This document shows, one piece after another, positions 33,287 to 40,475 of a DNA stretch of 64,000 bases (positions are counted from its first letter, which is position 1; the number at the start of each line of letters is the position of its first letter). The stretch comes from Kurthia populi. Lineage in GTDB: Bacteria > Bacillota > Bacilli > Bacillales_A > Planococcaceae. A model generated the notes under the pieces. That model worked only from the letters and a program-made list of their open reading frames with translations. It ran no database searches and had not been told where the DNA came from. The position numbers and the translations under genes are program-made. The stretch lies in NCBI RefSeq assembly GCF_042686175.1, contig NZ_JBHUOR010000033.1, forward strand, positions 33,768 to 97,767, written 5' to 3'.

Positions 33287-34306
33287 ATGGAGAAGGTAAC
33301 GGTATTAGGTGCCGGTTCTTGGGGAACTGCACTTGCAACAGTGTTAGCAGATAATGGACATGATACATTGATTTGGTCACATCGAGAGGATCAGGCAACA
33401 GAAATTCATGAACATCATACCAATGCAAAATACTTGAAAGACGTTACATTACCAGCGAATCTACACGCAACAGCGAATATGGCACAAGCAATCGAGCATG
33501 CTTCAATTGTTGTAATGGCCGTTCCAACAAAAGGTATTCGTGAAACATGTCAAAAAATGATGCAAACATTAGATAAGCCTGTATTATTTGTTCATGTGTC
33601 AAAAGGAATTGAGCCAGGCTCTCTTTTACGTATTTCAGAAATTATGCGAGAAGAGTTACCGGCATCTGTTATTGAAGACCTTGTTGTATTATCTGGACCG
33701 AGTCATGCAGAAGAAGTTGTTAAACAGCATCCAACAACTGTCGCAGCTTCTTGTGAAAGCTTAGTAGCTGCTGAGCGTGTGCAAGATTTATTTATGAATC
33801 AATATTTCCGTGTGTATACAAATCCAGATGTCATTGGCGTAGAAGTCGGTGGCGCTCTTAAAAATGTCATTGCCTTAGCGGCAGGTGCTGTTGATGGTAT
33901 TGGCTACGGGGATAATGCGAAGGCTGCACTGATTACGCGTGGCCTTGCTGAAATCTCACGTTTGGGCGTCAAAATGGGCGCGAAGCCTTTAACATTTATG
34001 GGTTTAACAGGTATGGGTGACTTAATCGTTACATGTACATCGGTACACTCACGTAATTACCGCGCTGGCTTTATGCTTGGCGAAGGGAAAAAGCTTGAGC
34101 AAGTTTTAGATGAAATGGGTATGGTCGTAGAAGGCGTACGCACAGCGAAAGCAGCACATCAATTAGCTGAAAAATACGATGTCGCACTACCGATTTCAGC
34201 TGCATTATATAGTGTGTTATTTGAAGATAAGACACCACTTGATGCGGTCGATGATCTAATGCTGCGCATGAAGAAACGTGAAATGGATGAAATTTATAAT
34301 AATTAA
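33287..34306 (+). CDS. gpsA: Glycerol-3-phosphate dehydrogenase [NAD(P)+]
   Basis: Reduces dihydroxyacetone phosphate to sn-glycerol-3-phosphate, the backbone of phospholipids. The 339-residue protein has the Rossmann loop GAGSWGTALA at 7-16, the catalytic lysine region GGALKNVIALAAG near 190 and the C-terminal GLTGMGDLIVTCTS. The ATG at 33287 follows AAAGGAG. It ends at a strong hairpin terminator. In B. subtilis yphE, yphF and spoIVA lie between gpsA and hup; here only a non-coding gap remains. Confidence 0.96.
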   Translation: MEKVTVLGAGSWGTALATVLADNGHDTLIWSHREDQATEIHEHHTNAKYLKDVTLPANLHATANMAQAIEHASIVVMAVPTKGIRETCQKMMQTLDKPVLFVHVSKGIEPGSLLRISEIMREELPASVIEDLVVLSGPSHAEEVVKQHPTTVAASCESLVAAERVQDLFMNQYFRVYTNPDVIGVEVGGALKNVIALAAGAVDGIGYGDNAKAALITRGLAEISRLGVKMGAKPLTFMGLTGMGDLIVTCTSVHSRNYRAGFMLGEGKKLEQVLDEMGMVVEGVRTAKAAHQLAEKYDVALPISAALYSVLFEDKTPLDAVDDLMLRMKKREMDEIYNN

Positions 34307-34312
34307 TGCGAT

Positions 34313-34352
34313 AAAAAAAGCTAGCAAAAAAATATTTTTGCTAGCTTTTTTG
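34313..34352 (+). terminator. Terminator after gpsA
   Basis: AAAGCTAGCAAAAA and TTTTTGCTAGCTTT form a long stem around AATAT, followed by more T. Confidence 0.9.
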
Positions 34353-34950
34353 TATGCGAAAATAAAATAACTAATGCAAATGACCTAAAAAAATAGCGCT
34401 ATTATCTGAAGCGAAAAAGAGAAGAAACGTTGATATATCAGTAGTTCAACGATTTTCGACGTCTCTAAAACTACCATTTTATTTTTTTGCTATAAAATTG
34501 TTAAAATATGAAAAACGGATAATACAAACTTTTATCCACTAAAAAAACATTTAAAAGCGGATAATTTATACTATTTTATACAATTTGTTCGTAATATATG
34601 AACGTATGTTCGATTTCGTATATAAATAAATAAAGGTTATTTTTTCCAATAATGGATTTTTTCATTCGTAAAAGTATTTTGGTATAAAAAATATTTTTCC
34701 AAATCAACCTTTTTTAGTTGCAAAAAAGATGTTTTATCGAACATAATAAAAATATGAATAAAACAGTCGAAAACGCGTAGAAACAGCGCTATCGCAAGTT
34801 TATTGATAGGTTAAAAGGTCTATTTTAGATGAATGAGGATTAAAGTTGATGAAAGTCGGTAAAAGGAGTATAAATATGGTTGCATAGCAATATTAGAGTG
34901 TGATAATCTTTTTACATGATTTTGACAACCGTTGAGAGGAGGTGACTAGT
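34353..34950. other. AT-rich 600-bp intergenic region before hup
   Basis: No credible gene lies here. The base composition is clearly more AT-rich than the neighbours. Visible features are a LexA-like palindrome at 34600-34611, three GGATAA/TTATCC motifs at 34517-34564, and a 12-codon frame at 34849-34887 with a weak GAGGA site. That frame ends in a three-codon stretch which itself has an AAAAGGAG site. Promoters for hup probably lie in the last 150 bases. In B. subtilis this interval holds yphE, yphF and spoIVA. Confidence 0.7.
34600..34611. promoter_or_regulatory. LexA/SOS-box-like palindrome
   Basis: GAACGTATGTTC followed by G fits the Bacillus SOS box CGAACRNRYGTTCG except for the first base (T for C). 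It sits more than 300 bases from either neighbouring gene, so its target, if real, is unclear. Confidence 0.5.
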
Positions 34951-35226
34951 ATGAACAAAACAGAACTAGTAAATGCTGTTGCAGAAGCTGCAGAACTTTC
35001 TAAAAAAGATGCGAGCAAAGCAGTTGAAGCTGTATTTGAAACAATCCAAGATGCACTTGCAAAAGGTGATAAAGTACAACTAATCGGTTTTGGTAACTTC
35101 GAAGTACGTGAACGTGCGGCTCGTAAAGGTCGTAACCCACAATCAGGCGAAGAAATCGAAATCGCTGCAAGCAAAGTACCTGCTTTCAAACCAGGTAAAG
35201 CGCTTAAAGATGCTGTCAAAGGCTAA
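34951..35226 (+). CDS. hup: DNA-binding protein HU
   Basis: Histone-like protein that bends and compacts DNA as a dimer, 91 residues. Typical HU blocks are present: MNKTELVNAVAE, LSKKDASKAV, IGFGNFEVRERAARKGRNPQ and VPAFKPGKALKD. The ATG at 34951 follows AGGAGGTGA, one of the strongest ribosome sites in the window, fitting high expression. The 5' region is long and AT-rich. Two terminators follow. Confidence 0.97.
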   Translation: MNKTELVNAVAEAAELSKKDASKAVEAVFETIQDALAKGDKVQLIGFGNFEVRERAARKGRNPQSGEEIEIAASKVPAFKPGKALKDAVKG

Positions 35227-35240
35227 TTTTGCGTATTACA

Positions 35241-35272
35241 TAAAAAAGAACAGCAAAAGCTGTTCTTTTTTT
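35241..35272 (+). terminator. First terminator after hup
   Basis: AAAAAAGAACAGC (35242-35254) and GCTGTTCTTTTTT (35259-35271), loop of four A. Confidence 0.92.
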
Positions 35273-35288
35273 GTTTTATAGAAATGTG

Positions 35289-35318
35289 GCGTTTCGTGAA
35301 TTAGCGAAACGCTTTTTT
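35289..35318 (+). terminator. Second terminator after hup
   Basis: GCGTTTCG (35289-35296) and CGAAACGC (35305-35312), followed by six T. A second stop in tandem suits a strongly expressed gene. Confidence 0.85.
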
Positions 35319-35378
35319 AATTACATAAATGAATTTTCCTGAAGTTGCAATTTTCTGTTGTTTTCATGTAATGAAACT

Positions 35379-35407
35379 TTGCTTGTGGCCTATCATTATG
35401 CTAACAT
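35379..35407 (+). promoter_or_regulatory. Possible promoter for folE
   Basis: TTGCTT (35379-35384), 17-base spacer, TAACAT (35402-35407), 43 bases before the folE start codon. Confidence 0.45.
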
Positions 35408-35449
35408 CTAGTTTGAGAAATGTATTGCTTTTAATGGAGGAACGAAACA

Positions 35450-36043
35450 TTGACAAACACGACAGAACATACAGATAACAAAGTTGATTTAGATAAAATT
35501 AAGCAAGCTGTAACGATGATTTTAGAAGCTGTTGGTGAAGATCCGACTCGTGAGGGCTTAGAAGATACACCGAAGCGTGTTGCAAAAATGTACGCAGAGA
35601 TGTTTGCAGGGCTTCATACAGATGCACGTGAGTACTTTGAAACGGTATTTCATGAAGGGCATGATGAAGTTGTCTTAGTGAAAGATATTCCATTCTTCTC
35701 AATGTGCGAACATCATCTTGTGCCATTTTACGGCAAAGCGCATGTAGCTTATATTCCACAAAATGGTGTTGTAGCAGGTTTAAGTAAATTAGCGCGTACG
35801 GTCGATACAGTTGCACGCCGCCCTCAATTACAAGAACGTATTACAGCAGAAGTAGCAACGGTGCTAGAGGAAAAATTAAATCCAAAAGGTGTTTATGTTT
35901 TAATCGAAGCAGAGCATATGTGTATGACGATGCGCGGTATTAAAAAACCAGGTGCAAAAACGATTACAACGGTTGCGAAAGGAATTTTTGAAACAGATGA
36001 AGTGAAACGTTCTGAAATTCTTTCATTCATTCAAATGTCTTAA
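35450..36043 (+). CDS. folE: GTP cyclohydrolase I FolE (MtrA)
   Basis: First step of folate synthesis: GTP to dihydroneopterin triphosphate. The 197-residue protein shows zinc and catalytic motifs FFSMCEHHLVPFYGKAHVAYIP (as FFSMCEHHLVPF and GKAHVAYIP), GLSKLARTVD and EAEHMCMTMRGI. The start is TTG at 35450 after a GGAGG site; no ATG fits. It precedes mtrB, the conserved mtrAB operon of Bacillus, although an inverted repeat with a -10-like centre separates the two. Confidence 0.96.
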   Translation: MTNTTEHTDNKVDLDKIKQAVTMILEAVGEDPTREGLEDTPKRVAKMYAEMFAGLHTDAREYFETVFHEGHDEVVLVKDIPFFSMCEHHLVPFYGKAHVAYIPQNGVVAGLSKLARTVDTVARRPQLQERITAEVATVLEEKLNPKGVYVLIEAEHMCMTMRGIKKPGAKTITTVAKGIFETDEVKRSEILSFIQMS

Positions 36044-36050
36044 AACAGGT

Positions 36051-36076
36051 CTCTTTTTATGGTATGATAAAAAGAG
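36051..36076 (+). promoter_or_regulatory. Inverted repeat with embedded -10 between folE and mtrB
   Basis: CTCTTTTTAT (36051-36060) and ATAAAAAGAG (36067-36076) form a perfect 10-bp palindrome around GGTATG. TATGAT (36063-36068) within it resembles a -10. It could be a weak terminator of folE or an operator/promoter for mtrB and the hep genes. Confidence 0.4.
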
Positions 36077-36107
36077 CAAATTTTTATTTTAGAAGGAGAC
36101 GGAAGGC

Positions 36108-36329
36108 ATGGCACAAAACGATTATGTTGTTATTCGCGCTGAGGAAGATGGCGTTCATGTTATCGGTCTAACACGCGGTGATGATACAAAATTTCATCAT
36201 GCTGAAAAGCTAGATAATGGTGAAGTAATGATTGCACAATTTACAGATAATACGTCTGCGATGAAAATTCGTGGTAAAGCGGAAATTCAAACAGCACATG
36301 GCGTAGCACATAGCGGTCCCAAAAAATAG
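36108..36329 (+). CDS. mtrB: trp RNA-binding attenuation protein TRAP
   Basis: TRAP forms an 11-subunit ring that, with bound tryptophan, wraps GAG/UAG repeats in trp leader RNA and stops transcription or translation. The 73-residue protein keeps the TRAP core: DYVVIRAEEDGVHVIGLTRG, DTKFHHAEKLDNGEVMIAQFT (residue block of about 21, quoted in two parts: DTKFHHAEKL, DNGEVMIAQFT) and KIRGKAEIQTAHG. The RNA-binding K-K-R pattern is retained. GAAGGAGA precedes the ATG. The trp operon, its classic target, is not found at its usual place in the aro cluster of this window. Confidence 0.95.
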   Translation: MAQNDYVVIRAEEDGVHVIGLTRGDDTKFHHAEKLDNGEVMIAQFTDNTSAMKIRGKAEIQTAHGVAHSGPKK

Positions 36330-36362
36330 GTTTCAACGAAATGAACTGAATGGAGAAATTTT

Positions 36363-37109
36363 ATGATTGCAACAACTATCGAGCAACGAGTAGCACAATT
36401 TAAACAAAACATTTTCATGAAATTGCATCATAGAACGCTCCTTGAATATACAGGTCAACCCGTTGTTTCAGATGATGAATTATTTTATTTATTATTACCA
36501 GCACTCAATGGCGAGCGTTGGTCAGATAAGCAAGACCTTGCGGCAATAGGGGTCGCTATTAATTTAGCGGCACTTAATACGCATGAATTAATTGAAGAAT
36601 TTGACGCAACATCAAAGGCACAACAACTGGCTGTATTAGCAGGGGATTTGTATAGTGGTGCTTATTATGCGACGCTTGCTGAAGTAGGGGATGTGCTTTT
36701 GATTCGCACAATTACCGAAGCTGTTGCTACAATAAGTGAGGAGAAAACGAAGCTCTATGAAAACGCACAGCAAACGATGGATGTGTGGTTACAGATGCTG
36801 ACGACAATTGAAAGCGATTCAATTCGTCATTTCTTCAAACACTATCATCTTGAACAATACATTCCATTTGCTGAAAATGGCTTATTACTTAATAGACTTG
36901 CAGAGGAATTAGCTGCGTTGTCAAAAGGCGAAACTACGCTCTTTTATAAAGCGTTAGCGACACACCATGATGACGTAGAAGCGTTATTACGACAAGCACA
37001 AGAGATGCTCGCTACAACGTATGAAAATGTTGTTTCCACTTCTCCACTAGTGCATGATGATGTGAAAGAATGGATTGTAAGTCGCATTCATGAGCTAAAA
37101 ACGAATTAA
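36363..37109 (+). CDS. hepS: Heptaprenyl diphosphate synthase component 1 (HepS)
   Basis: Small subunit of the two-part enzyme that makes the C35 side chain of menaquinone. The 248-residue, mostly helical protein has no aspartate-rich catalytic motif, as expected for the regulatory subunit. Features such as KLHHRTLLEYTG near the N-terminus and DLYSGAYYATLAE near residue 100 are typical of HepS. Assignment relies on this and on the conserved order mtrB-hepS-menG-hepT. TGGAGAAA precedes the ATG. Confidence 0.88.
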   Translation: MIATTIEQRVAQFKQNIFMKLHHRTLLEYTGQPVVSDDELFYLLLPALNGERWSDKQDLAAIGVAINLAALNTHELIEEFDATSKAQQLAVLAGDLYSGAYYATLAEVGDVLLIRTITEAVATISEEKTKLYENAQQTMDVWLQMLTTIESDSIRHFFKHYHLEQYIPFAENGLLLNRLAEELAALSKGETTLFYKALATHHDDVEALLRQAQEMLATTYENVVSTSPLVHDDVKEWIVSRIHELKTN

Positions 37110-37129
37110 TTTGAGAGAAGGTTGACACA

Positions 37130-37834
37130 ATGGCACAAACGAAAGAACAACGTGTACATGAAGTTTTTGAAAATATTTCAGGCAGTTACGATACGATGAA
37201 CTCGGTCATCAGTTTCCAATTGCATAAATTATGGCGTAAAGATACGATGGAGCGTATGGCAGTAAAACCTGGCTCTAAATCGCTTGATGTATGCTGTGGT
37301 ACGGCAGACTGGACGATAGCAATGTCTGAAGCTGTTGGACCAACAGGAGAAGCATATGGTCTAGACTTTAGCCAAAACATGTTAAACGTTGGCATTGAAA
37401 AAACAAAGGATATCGACAACATTACCTTACTTCAAGGGAATGCAATGGAGTTACCTTTTGAAGATAATACATTTGATTATGTAACAGTTGGTTTTGGCCT
37501 TCGTAATGTTCCAGATTATTTACAAGCATTACGCGAAATGAATCGTGTTGTAAAACCGGGTGGTAAAGTAGTTTGCCTTGAAACATCCCAATCAGAAATT
37601 CCAGGCTACCGTCAACTATTCCGCTTTTATTTCCATTATGTTATGCCTGTATTTGGGAAATTATTTGCGAAAAGCTTCAAAGAATATTCTTGGTTACAAG
37701 AATCTGCGAACGTATTCCCAGGTGTCAAACAACTGAAAAAAATGTTCGAAAAAGCAGGTATGGAGAACGTCACATACAAACCATATAGCGGTGGCGCAGC
37801 AGCGGTGCACATTGGCTATAAAAAACAGCAATAG
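37130..37834 (+). CDS. menG: Demethylmenaquinone methyltransferase MenG (UbiE family)
   Basis: Last step of menaquinone synthesis, a SAM-dependent C-methylation. The 234-residue protein has the SAM loop LDVCCGTADWT near 48-58, GLDFSQNMLN and the UbiE signature YDTMNSVISFQLHKLWRK (near 19-36) and GFGLRNVPDY. It lies between the two heptaprenyl synthase subunits, and the three genes form a menaquinone operon. AGAGAAGG precedes the ATG. Confidence 0.95.
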   Translation: MAQTKEQRVHEVFENISGSYDTMNSVISFQLHKLWRKDTMERMAVKPGSKSLDVCCGTADWTIAMSEAVGPTGEAYGLDFSQNMLNVGIEKTKDIDNITLLQGNAMELPFEDNTFDYVTVGFGLRNVPDYLQALREMNRVVKPGGKVVCLETSQSEIPGYRQLFRFYFHYVMPVFGKLFAKSFKEYSWLQESANVFPGVKQLKKMFEKAGMENVTYKPYSGGAAAVHIGYKKQQ

Positions 37835-37852
37835 GCGAGAGAAGGTATTCAA

Positions 37853-38827
37853 GTGGAAAAGATGAAGCTAAAAATGCTTTATGCTGACTTAAAGTCAGAT
37901 ATCGATGTCATCGAAAAAGAATTAGAAAAAGCGGTGGGCTCGTCTTCACACTTTCTGAATGAAGCTTCTCTACATCTATTACAAGCTGGGGGGAAACGTC
38001 TTCGCCCAGTTTTTGTTTTGCTAGCAGCTAAGTTCGGACAATACGATATCCAAAAGGTTAAGCATGTAGCGGTGCCGCTAGAGCTTATCCATATGGGGTC
38101 GTTAGTGCATGATGATGTCATTGATAATTCAGAAATGCGAAGAGGTCGTCCAACAGTTAAAGCACAGTTTAACAATCGCATTGCGATGTATAACGGCGAC
38201 TTTATTTTTGCGAGAGCATTAGAACATATGACGTATATTGATGAAGCAGAAGCGCATCAAGTACTGTCAAAAACGATGGTAGAGATTTGTATCGGCGAAA
38301 TTTTACAAGTCGAAGATAAACGTACACTCGACCAAAACTTACGTGATTATTTCCGTCGTATTAAGCGGAAAACGGCCATCTTAATTGCCTCAAGCTGTCG
38401 CTTAGGTGCGATTGCTGGGGGGACGGATGCACGTACTGCCTGGCATTTAGAGCGTTTTGGCTATTATGTTGGCATGAGCTTTCAAATCATCGATGATATT
38501 TTAGACTTCACATCGACAGATAAAAAGCTCGGTAAACCAGCAGGCAGTGATTTGATGCAAGGGAATGTTACGTTGCCGGCACTCTATGCACGTAGTGATG
38601 CAGCAATTCGTCCGTTAATGGAAAAGGCACTTGATGGTTCAATGACTGAATCACAGCGCCAAGATATGCTGAGACTGATGCGTAAGTCTGATGCGATAAA
38701 GCGCGCACAGCACGTAAGCGATTTATATTTAGCAAAAGCATTGCGTGAAATTGACGCATTACCTGACAATAAAGTGAAGAAATCATTACGAGATATCGCT
38801 TTATACATGGGGAAACGTAAATTTTAA
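37853..38827 (+). CDS. hepT: Heptaprenyl diphosphate synthase component 2 (HepT)
   Basis: Catalytic trans-prenyltransferase subunit. Both aspartate-rich motifs are present: HDDVIDNSEMRRGRPT near 86 and QIIDDILDF near 215, plus the GGKRLRP motif near 46. GTG at 37853 is favoured because AGAAGG is 8 bases upstream; ATG at 37862 is too far. The 324-residue length fits the long-chain subunit. Together with HepS it supplies the heptaprenyl tail used with MenG for menaquinone-7, the electron carrier for the respiratory chain regulated by ResDE. Confidence 0.94.
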   Translation: MEKMKLKMLYADLKSDIDVIEKELEKAVGSSSHFLNEASLHLLQAGGKRLRPVFVLLAAKFGQYDIQKVKHVAVPLELIHMGSLVHDDVIDNSEMRRGRPTVKAQFNNRIAMYNGDFIFARALEHMTYIDEAEAHQVLSKTMVEICIGEILQVEDKRTLDQNLRDYFRRIKRKTAILIASSCRLGAIAGGTDARTAWHLERFGYYVGMSFQIIDDILDFTSTDKKLGKPAGSDLMQGNVTLPALYARSDAAIRPLMEKALDGSMTESQRQDMLRLMRKSDAIKRAQHVSDLYLAKALREIDALPDNKVKKSLRDIALYMGKRKF

Positions 38828-38847
38828 GCGATTCTGCATATAATTTG

Positions 38848-38876
38848 TTGAATCTTGCTTTATTCAATGATACTAT
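38848..38876 (+). promoter_or_regulatory. Probable ndk promoter
   Basis: TTGAAT (38848-38853), 17-base spacer, TACTAT (38871-38876), about 50 bases before the ndk ATG. Confidence 0.6.
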
Positions 38877-38925
38877 TTATTTTGGGTTCAAAACCTGTAT
38901 ATAACTTGAAGGAGTGTAATTAAAC

Positions 38926-39345
38926 ATGGCTATCCAAACAACATTTTTAATGGTTAAACCAGACGGCGTTAAACGTCAATTAATCGGTGATATCGTAGAT
39001 CGTTTCGAACGTAAAGGTTTCGTACTTAAAGGTGCTAAACTTATGCAAATCTCTCAAGAGCTTGCTGAAAAACACTACGCAGAGCACGCTGAAAAACCAT
39101 TCTTCGGTGAATTAACTGATTTCATCACTTCTGGTCCAGTATTTGCTATGGTATGGGAAGGCGAAAACGTTATTTCTGTAGCACGTCTTATGATGGGCGC
39201 TACTAACCCATCTGAATCAGCTCCTGGAACAATCCGCGGTGACTACTCAACTACAGTATCACACAACGTAATCCACGGTTCTGACTCTTTAGCATCAGCT
39301 GAACGTGAAATCGGCTTATTCTTCAACGAAAACGAATTACACTAA
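38926..39345 (+). CDS. ndk: Nucleoside diphosphate kinase
   Basis: Transfers phosphate between nucleoside triphosphates and diphosphates through a phosphohistidine. The 139-residue protein begins MAIQTTFLMVKPDGVKRQ (typical) and has the active-site histidine in NVIHGSDSLASAEREI. GGAGTG precedes the ATG, and codon choice differs slightly from neighbours toward C-ending codons, as in highly expressed genes. It is followed by a strong terminator. The location between hepT and cheR matches B. subtilis. Confidence 0.97.
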   Translation: MAIQTTFLMVKPDGVKRQLIGDIVDRFERKGFVLKGAKLMQISQELAEKHYAEHAEKPFFGELTDFITSGPVFAMVWEGENVISVARLMMGATNPSESAPGTIRGDYSTTVSHNVIHGSDSLASAEREIGLFFNENELH

Positions 39346-39384
39346 TTCGACTTTTGAATAAGTAGAAGCATAACGCTTCGCTTG

Positions 39385-39421
39385 AAAGCACACTATCTTT
39401 TCGGATAGTGTGCTTTTTTTA
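39385..39421 (+). terminator. Terminator after ndk
   Basis: AAAGCACACTATC (39385-39397) and GATAGTGTGCTTT (39404-39416), followed by more T. Confidence 0.92.
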
Positions 39422-39470
39422 TAGGTCATCATACAGTATAATAGACATAGGACTTTAGGAGAGGAAACGA

Positions 39471-40247
39471 ATGCATATGACAGATTATGAACAGTTTGTG
39501 GCAAGCATTAAACGAAAAACAGGCATCGATTTAGCTTTATATAAAGAAGCGCAAATGAAACGACGTTTAACATCGCTTTATGAAAAGAAAGGCTTTAAAA
39601 GTTTTGTTGATTTTTATCAAGGCATTGAAGCCGACCGTGCGTTACTTGATGAATTTTTAGACCGTATGACGATTAATGTTTCAGAATTTTATCGTAACGG
39701 CAAGCGTTGGGAAGTATTGCAGCAAAAAATCTTCCCGAGACTGTTAAAAGATAATAAGCGCTTGAAAGTTTGGAGTGCGGCATGCTCGACTGGAGAAGAG
39801 CCTTATTCATTAGCAATGGTATTATCTAATCATGTACCGTTATCACAAATTGCGATTCAGGCGACGGATTTAGATAATAATGCGATTGCGAAAGCGAAAG
39901 CGGGTATTTACCCAGAACGCTCATTAGCAGAAGTACCAGCCAATATGAAATCTAAATATTTCACACAGGATGGCTCGTTTTATAAAGTATCGAATGATAT
40001 TAAGCAAACGACGACGTTTAAAAATCATAATTTATTAAAAGATAAGTATGATAGTAATTTTGATTTAATCGTTTGTCGTAACGTCATGATTTATTTTACT
40101 GAGGAAGCAAAGGATCAAATCTATACAAACTTCAGTAAAGCATTACGTCCAGGTGGTGTGCTATTTGTTGGCAGTACGGAGCAAATCTTTAATCCAGCAC
40201 GTTATGATTTTGAAATTGAGGATACATTCTTCTACCGAAAAAAATAA
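39471..40247 (+). CDS. cheR: Chemotaxis protein methyltransferase CheR
   Basis: Methylates glutamates on chemoreceptors using SAM, for adaptation in chemotaxis. The 258-residue protein has an all-helical N-terminal domain (to about residue 75) followed by a methyltransferase domain with the SAM loop WSAACSTGEEPYSLAM near 104, ATDLDNNAIAKAK near 129, and CRNVMIYF near 203. AGGAGAGG precedes the ATG. It stands apart from other che genes, as in B. subtilis. It implies that the cell is motile. Confidence 0.95.
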   Translation: MHMTDYEQFVASIKRKTGIDLALYKEAQMKRRLTSLYEKKGFKSFVDFYQGIEADRALLDEFLDRMTINVSEFYRNGKRWEVLQQKIFPRLLKDNKRLKVWSAACSTGEEPYSLAMVLSNHVPLSQIAIQATDLDNNAIAKAKAGIYPERSLAEVPANMKSKYFTQDGSFYKVSNDIKQTTTFKNHNLLKDKYDSNFDLIVCRNVMIYFTEEAKDQIYTNFSKALRPGGVLFVGSTEQIFNPARYDFEIEDTFFYRKK

Positions 40248-40260
40248 TAAAACAACATTT

Positions 40261-40298
40261 AAACGAGAATTTGTGCAATATACAATTTCTCGTTTTTT
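40261..40298 (+). terminator. Terminator after cheR
   Basis: AACGAGAATTTGT (40261-40273) and ACAATTTCTCGTT (40281-40293, one mismatch), followed by TTTTT. Confidence 0.85.
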
Positions 40299-40475
40299 TA
40301 ATTTCACGAATATGTAAGCTCTTACAAACTATGCTACAAAAAAATAACACGTTAAAATTATTAAAAAGTTCAGTCAATTTATGTGTATAATAGGAATTAG
40401 TACTGTAATTTACGAAAAAATATGTTATAGTGAAAAACATATAATTTAATGCGTTGAAGGGAGAAAGTGTTTAAT

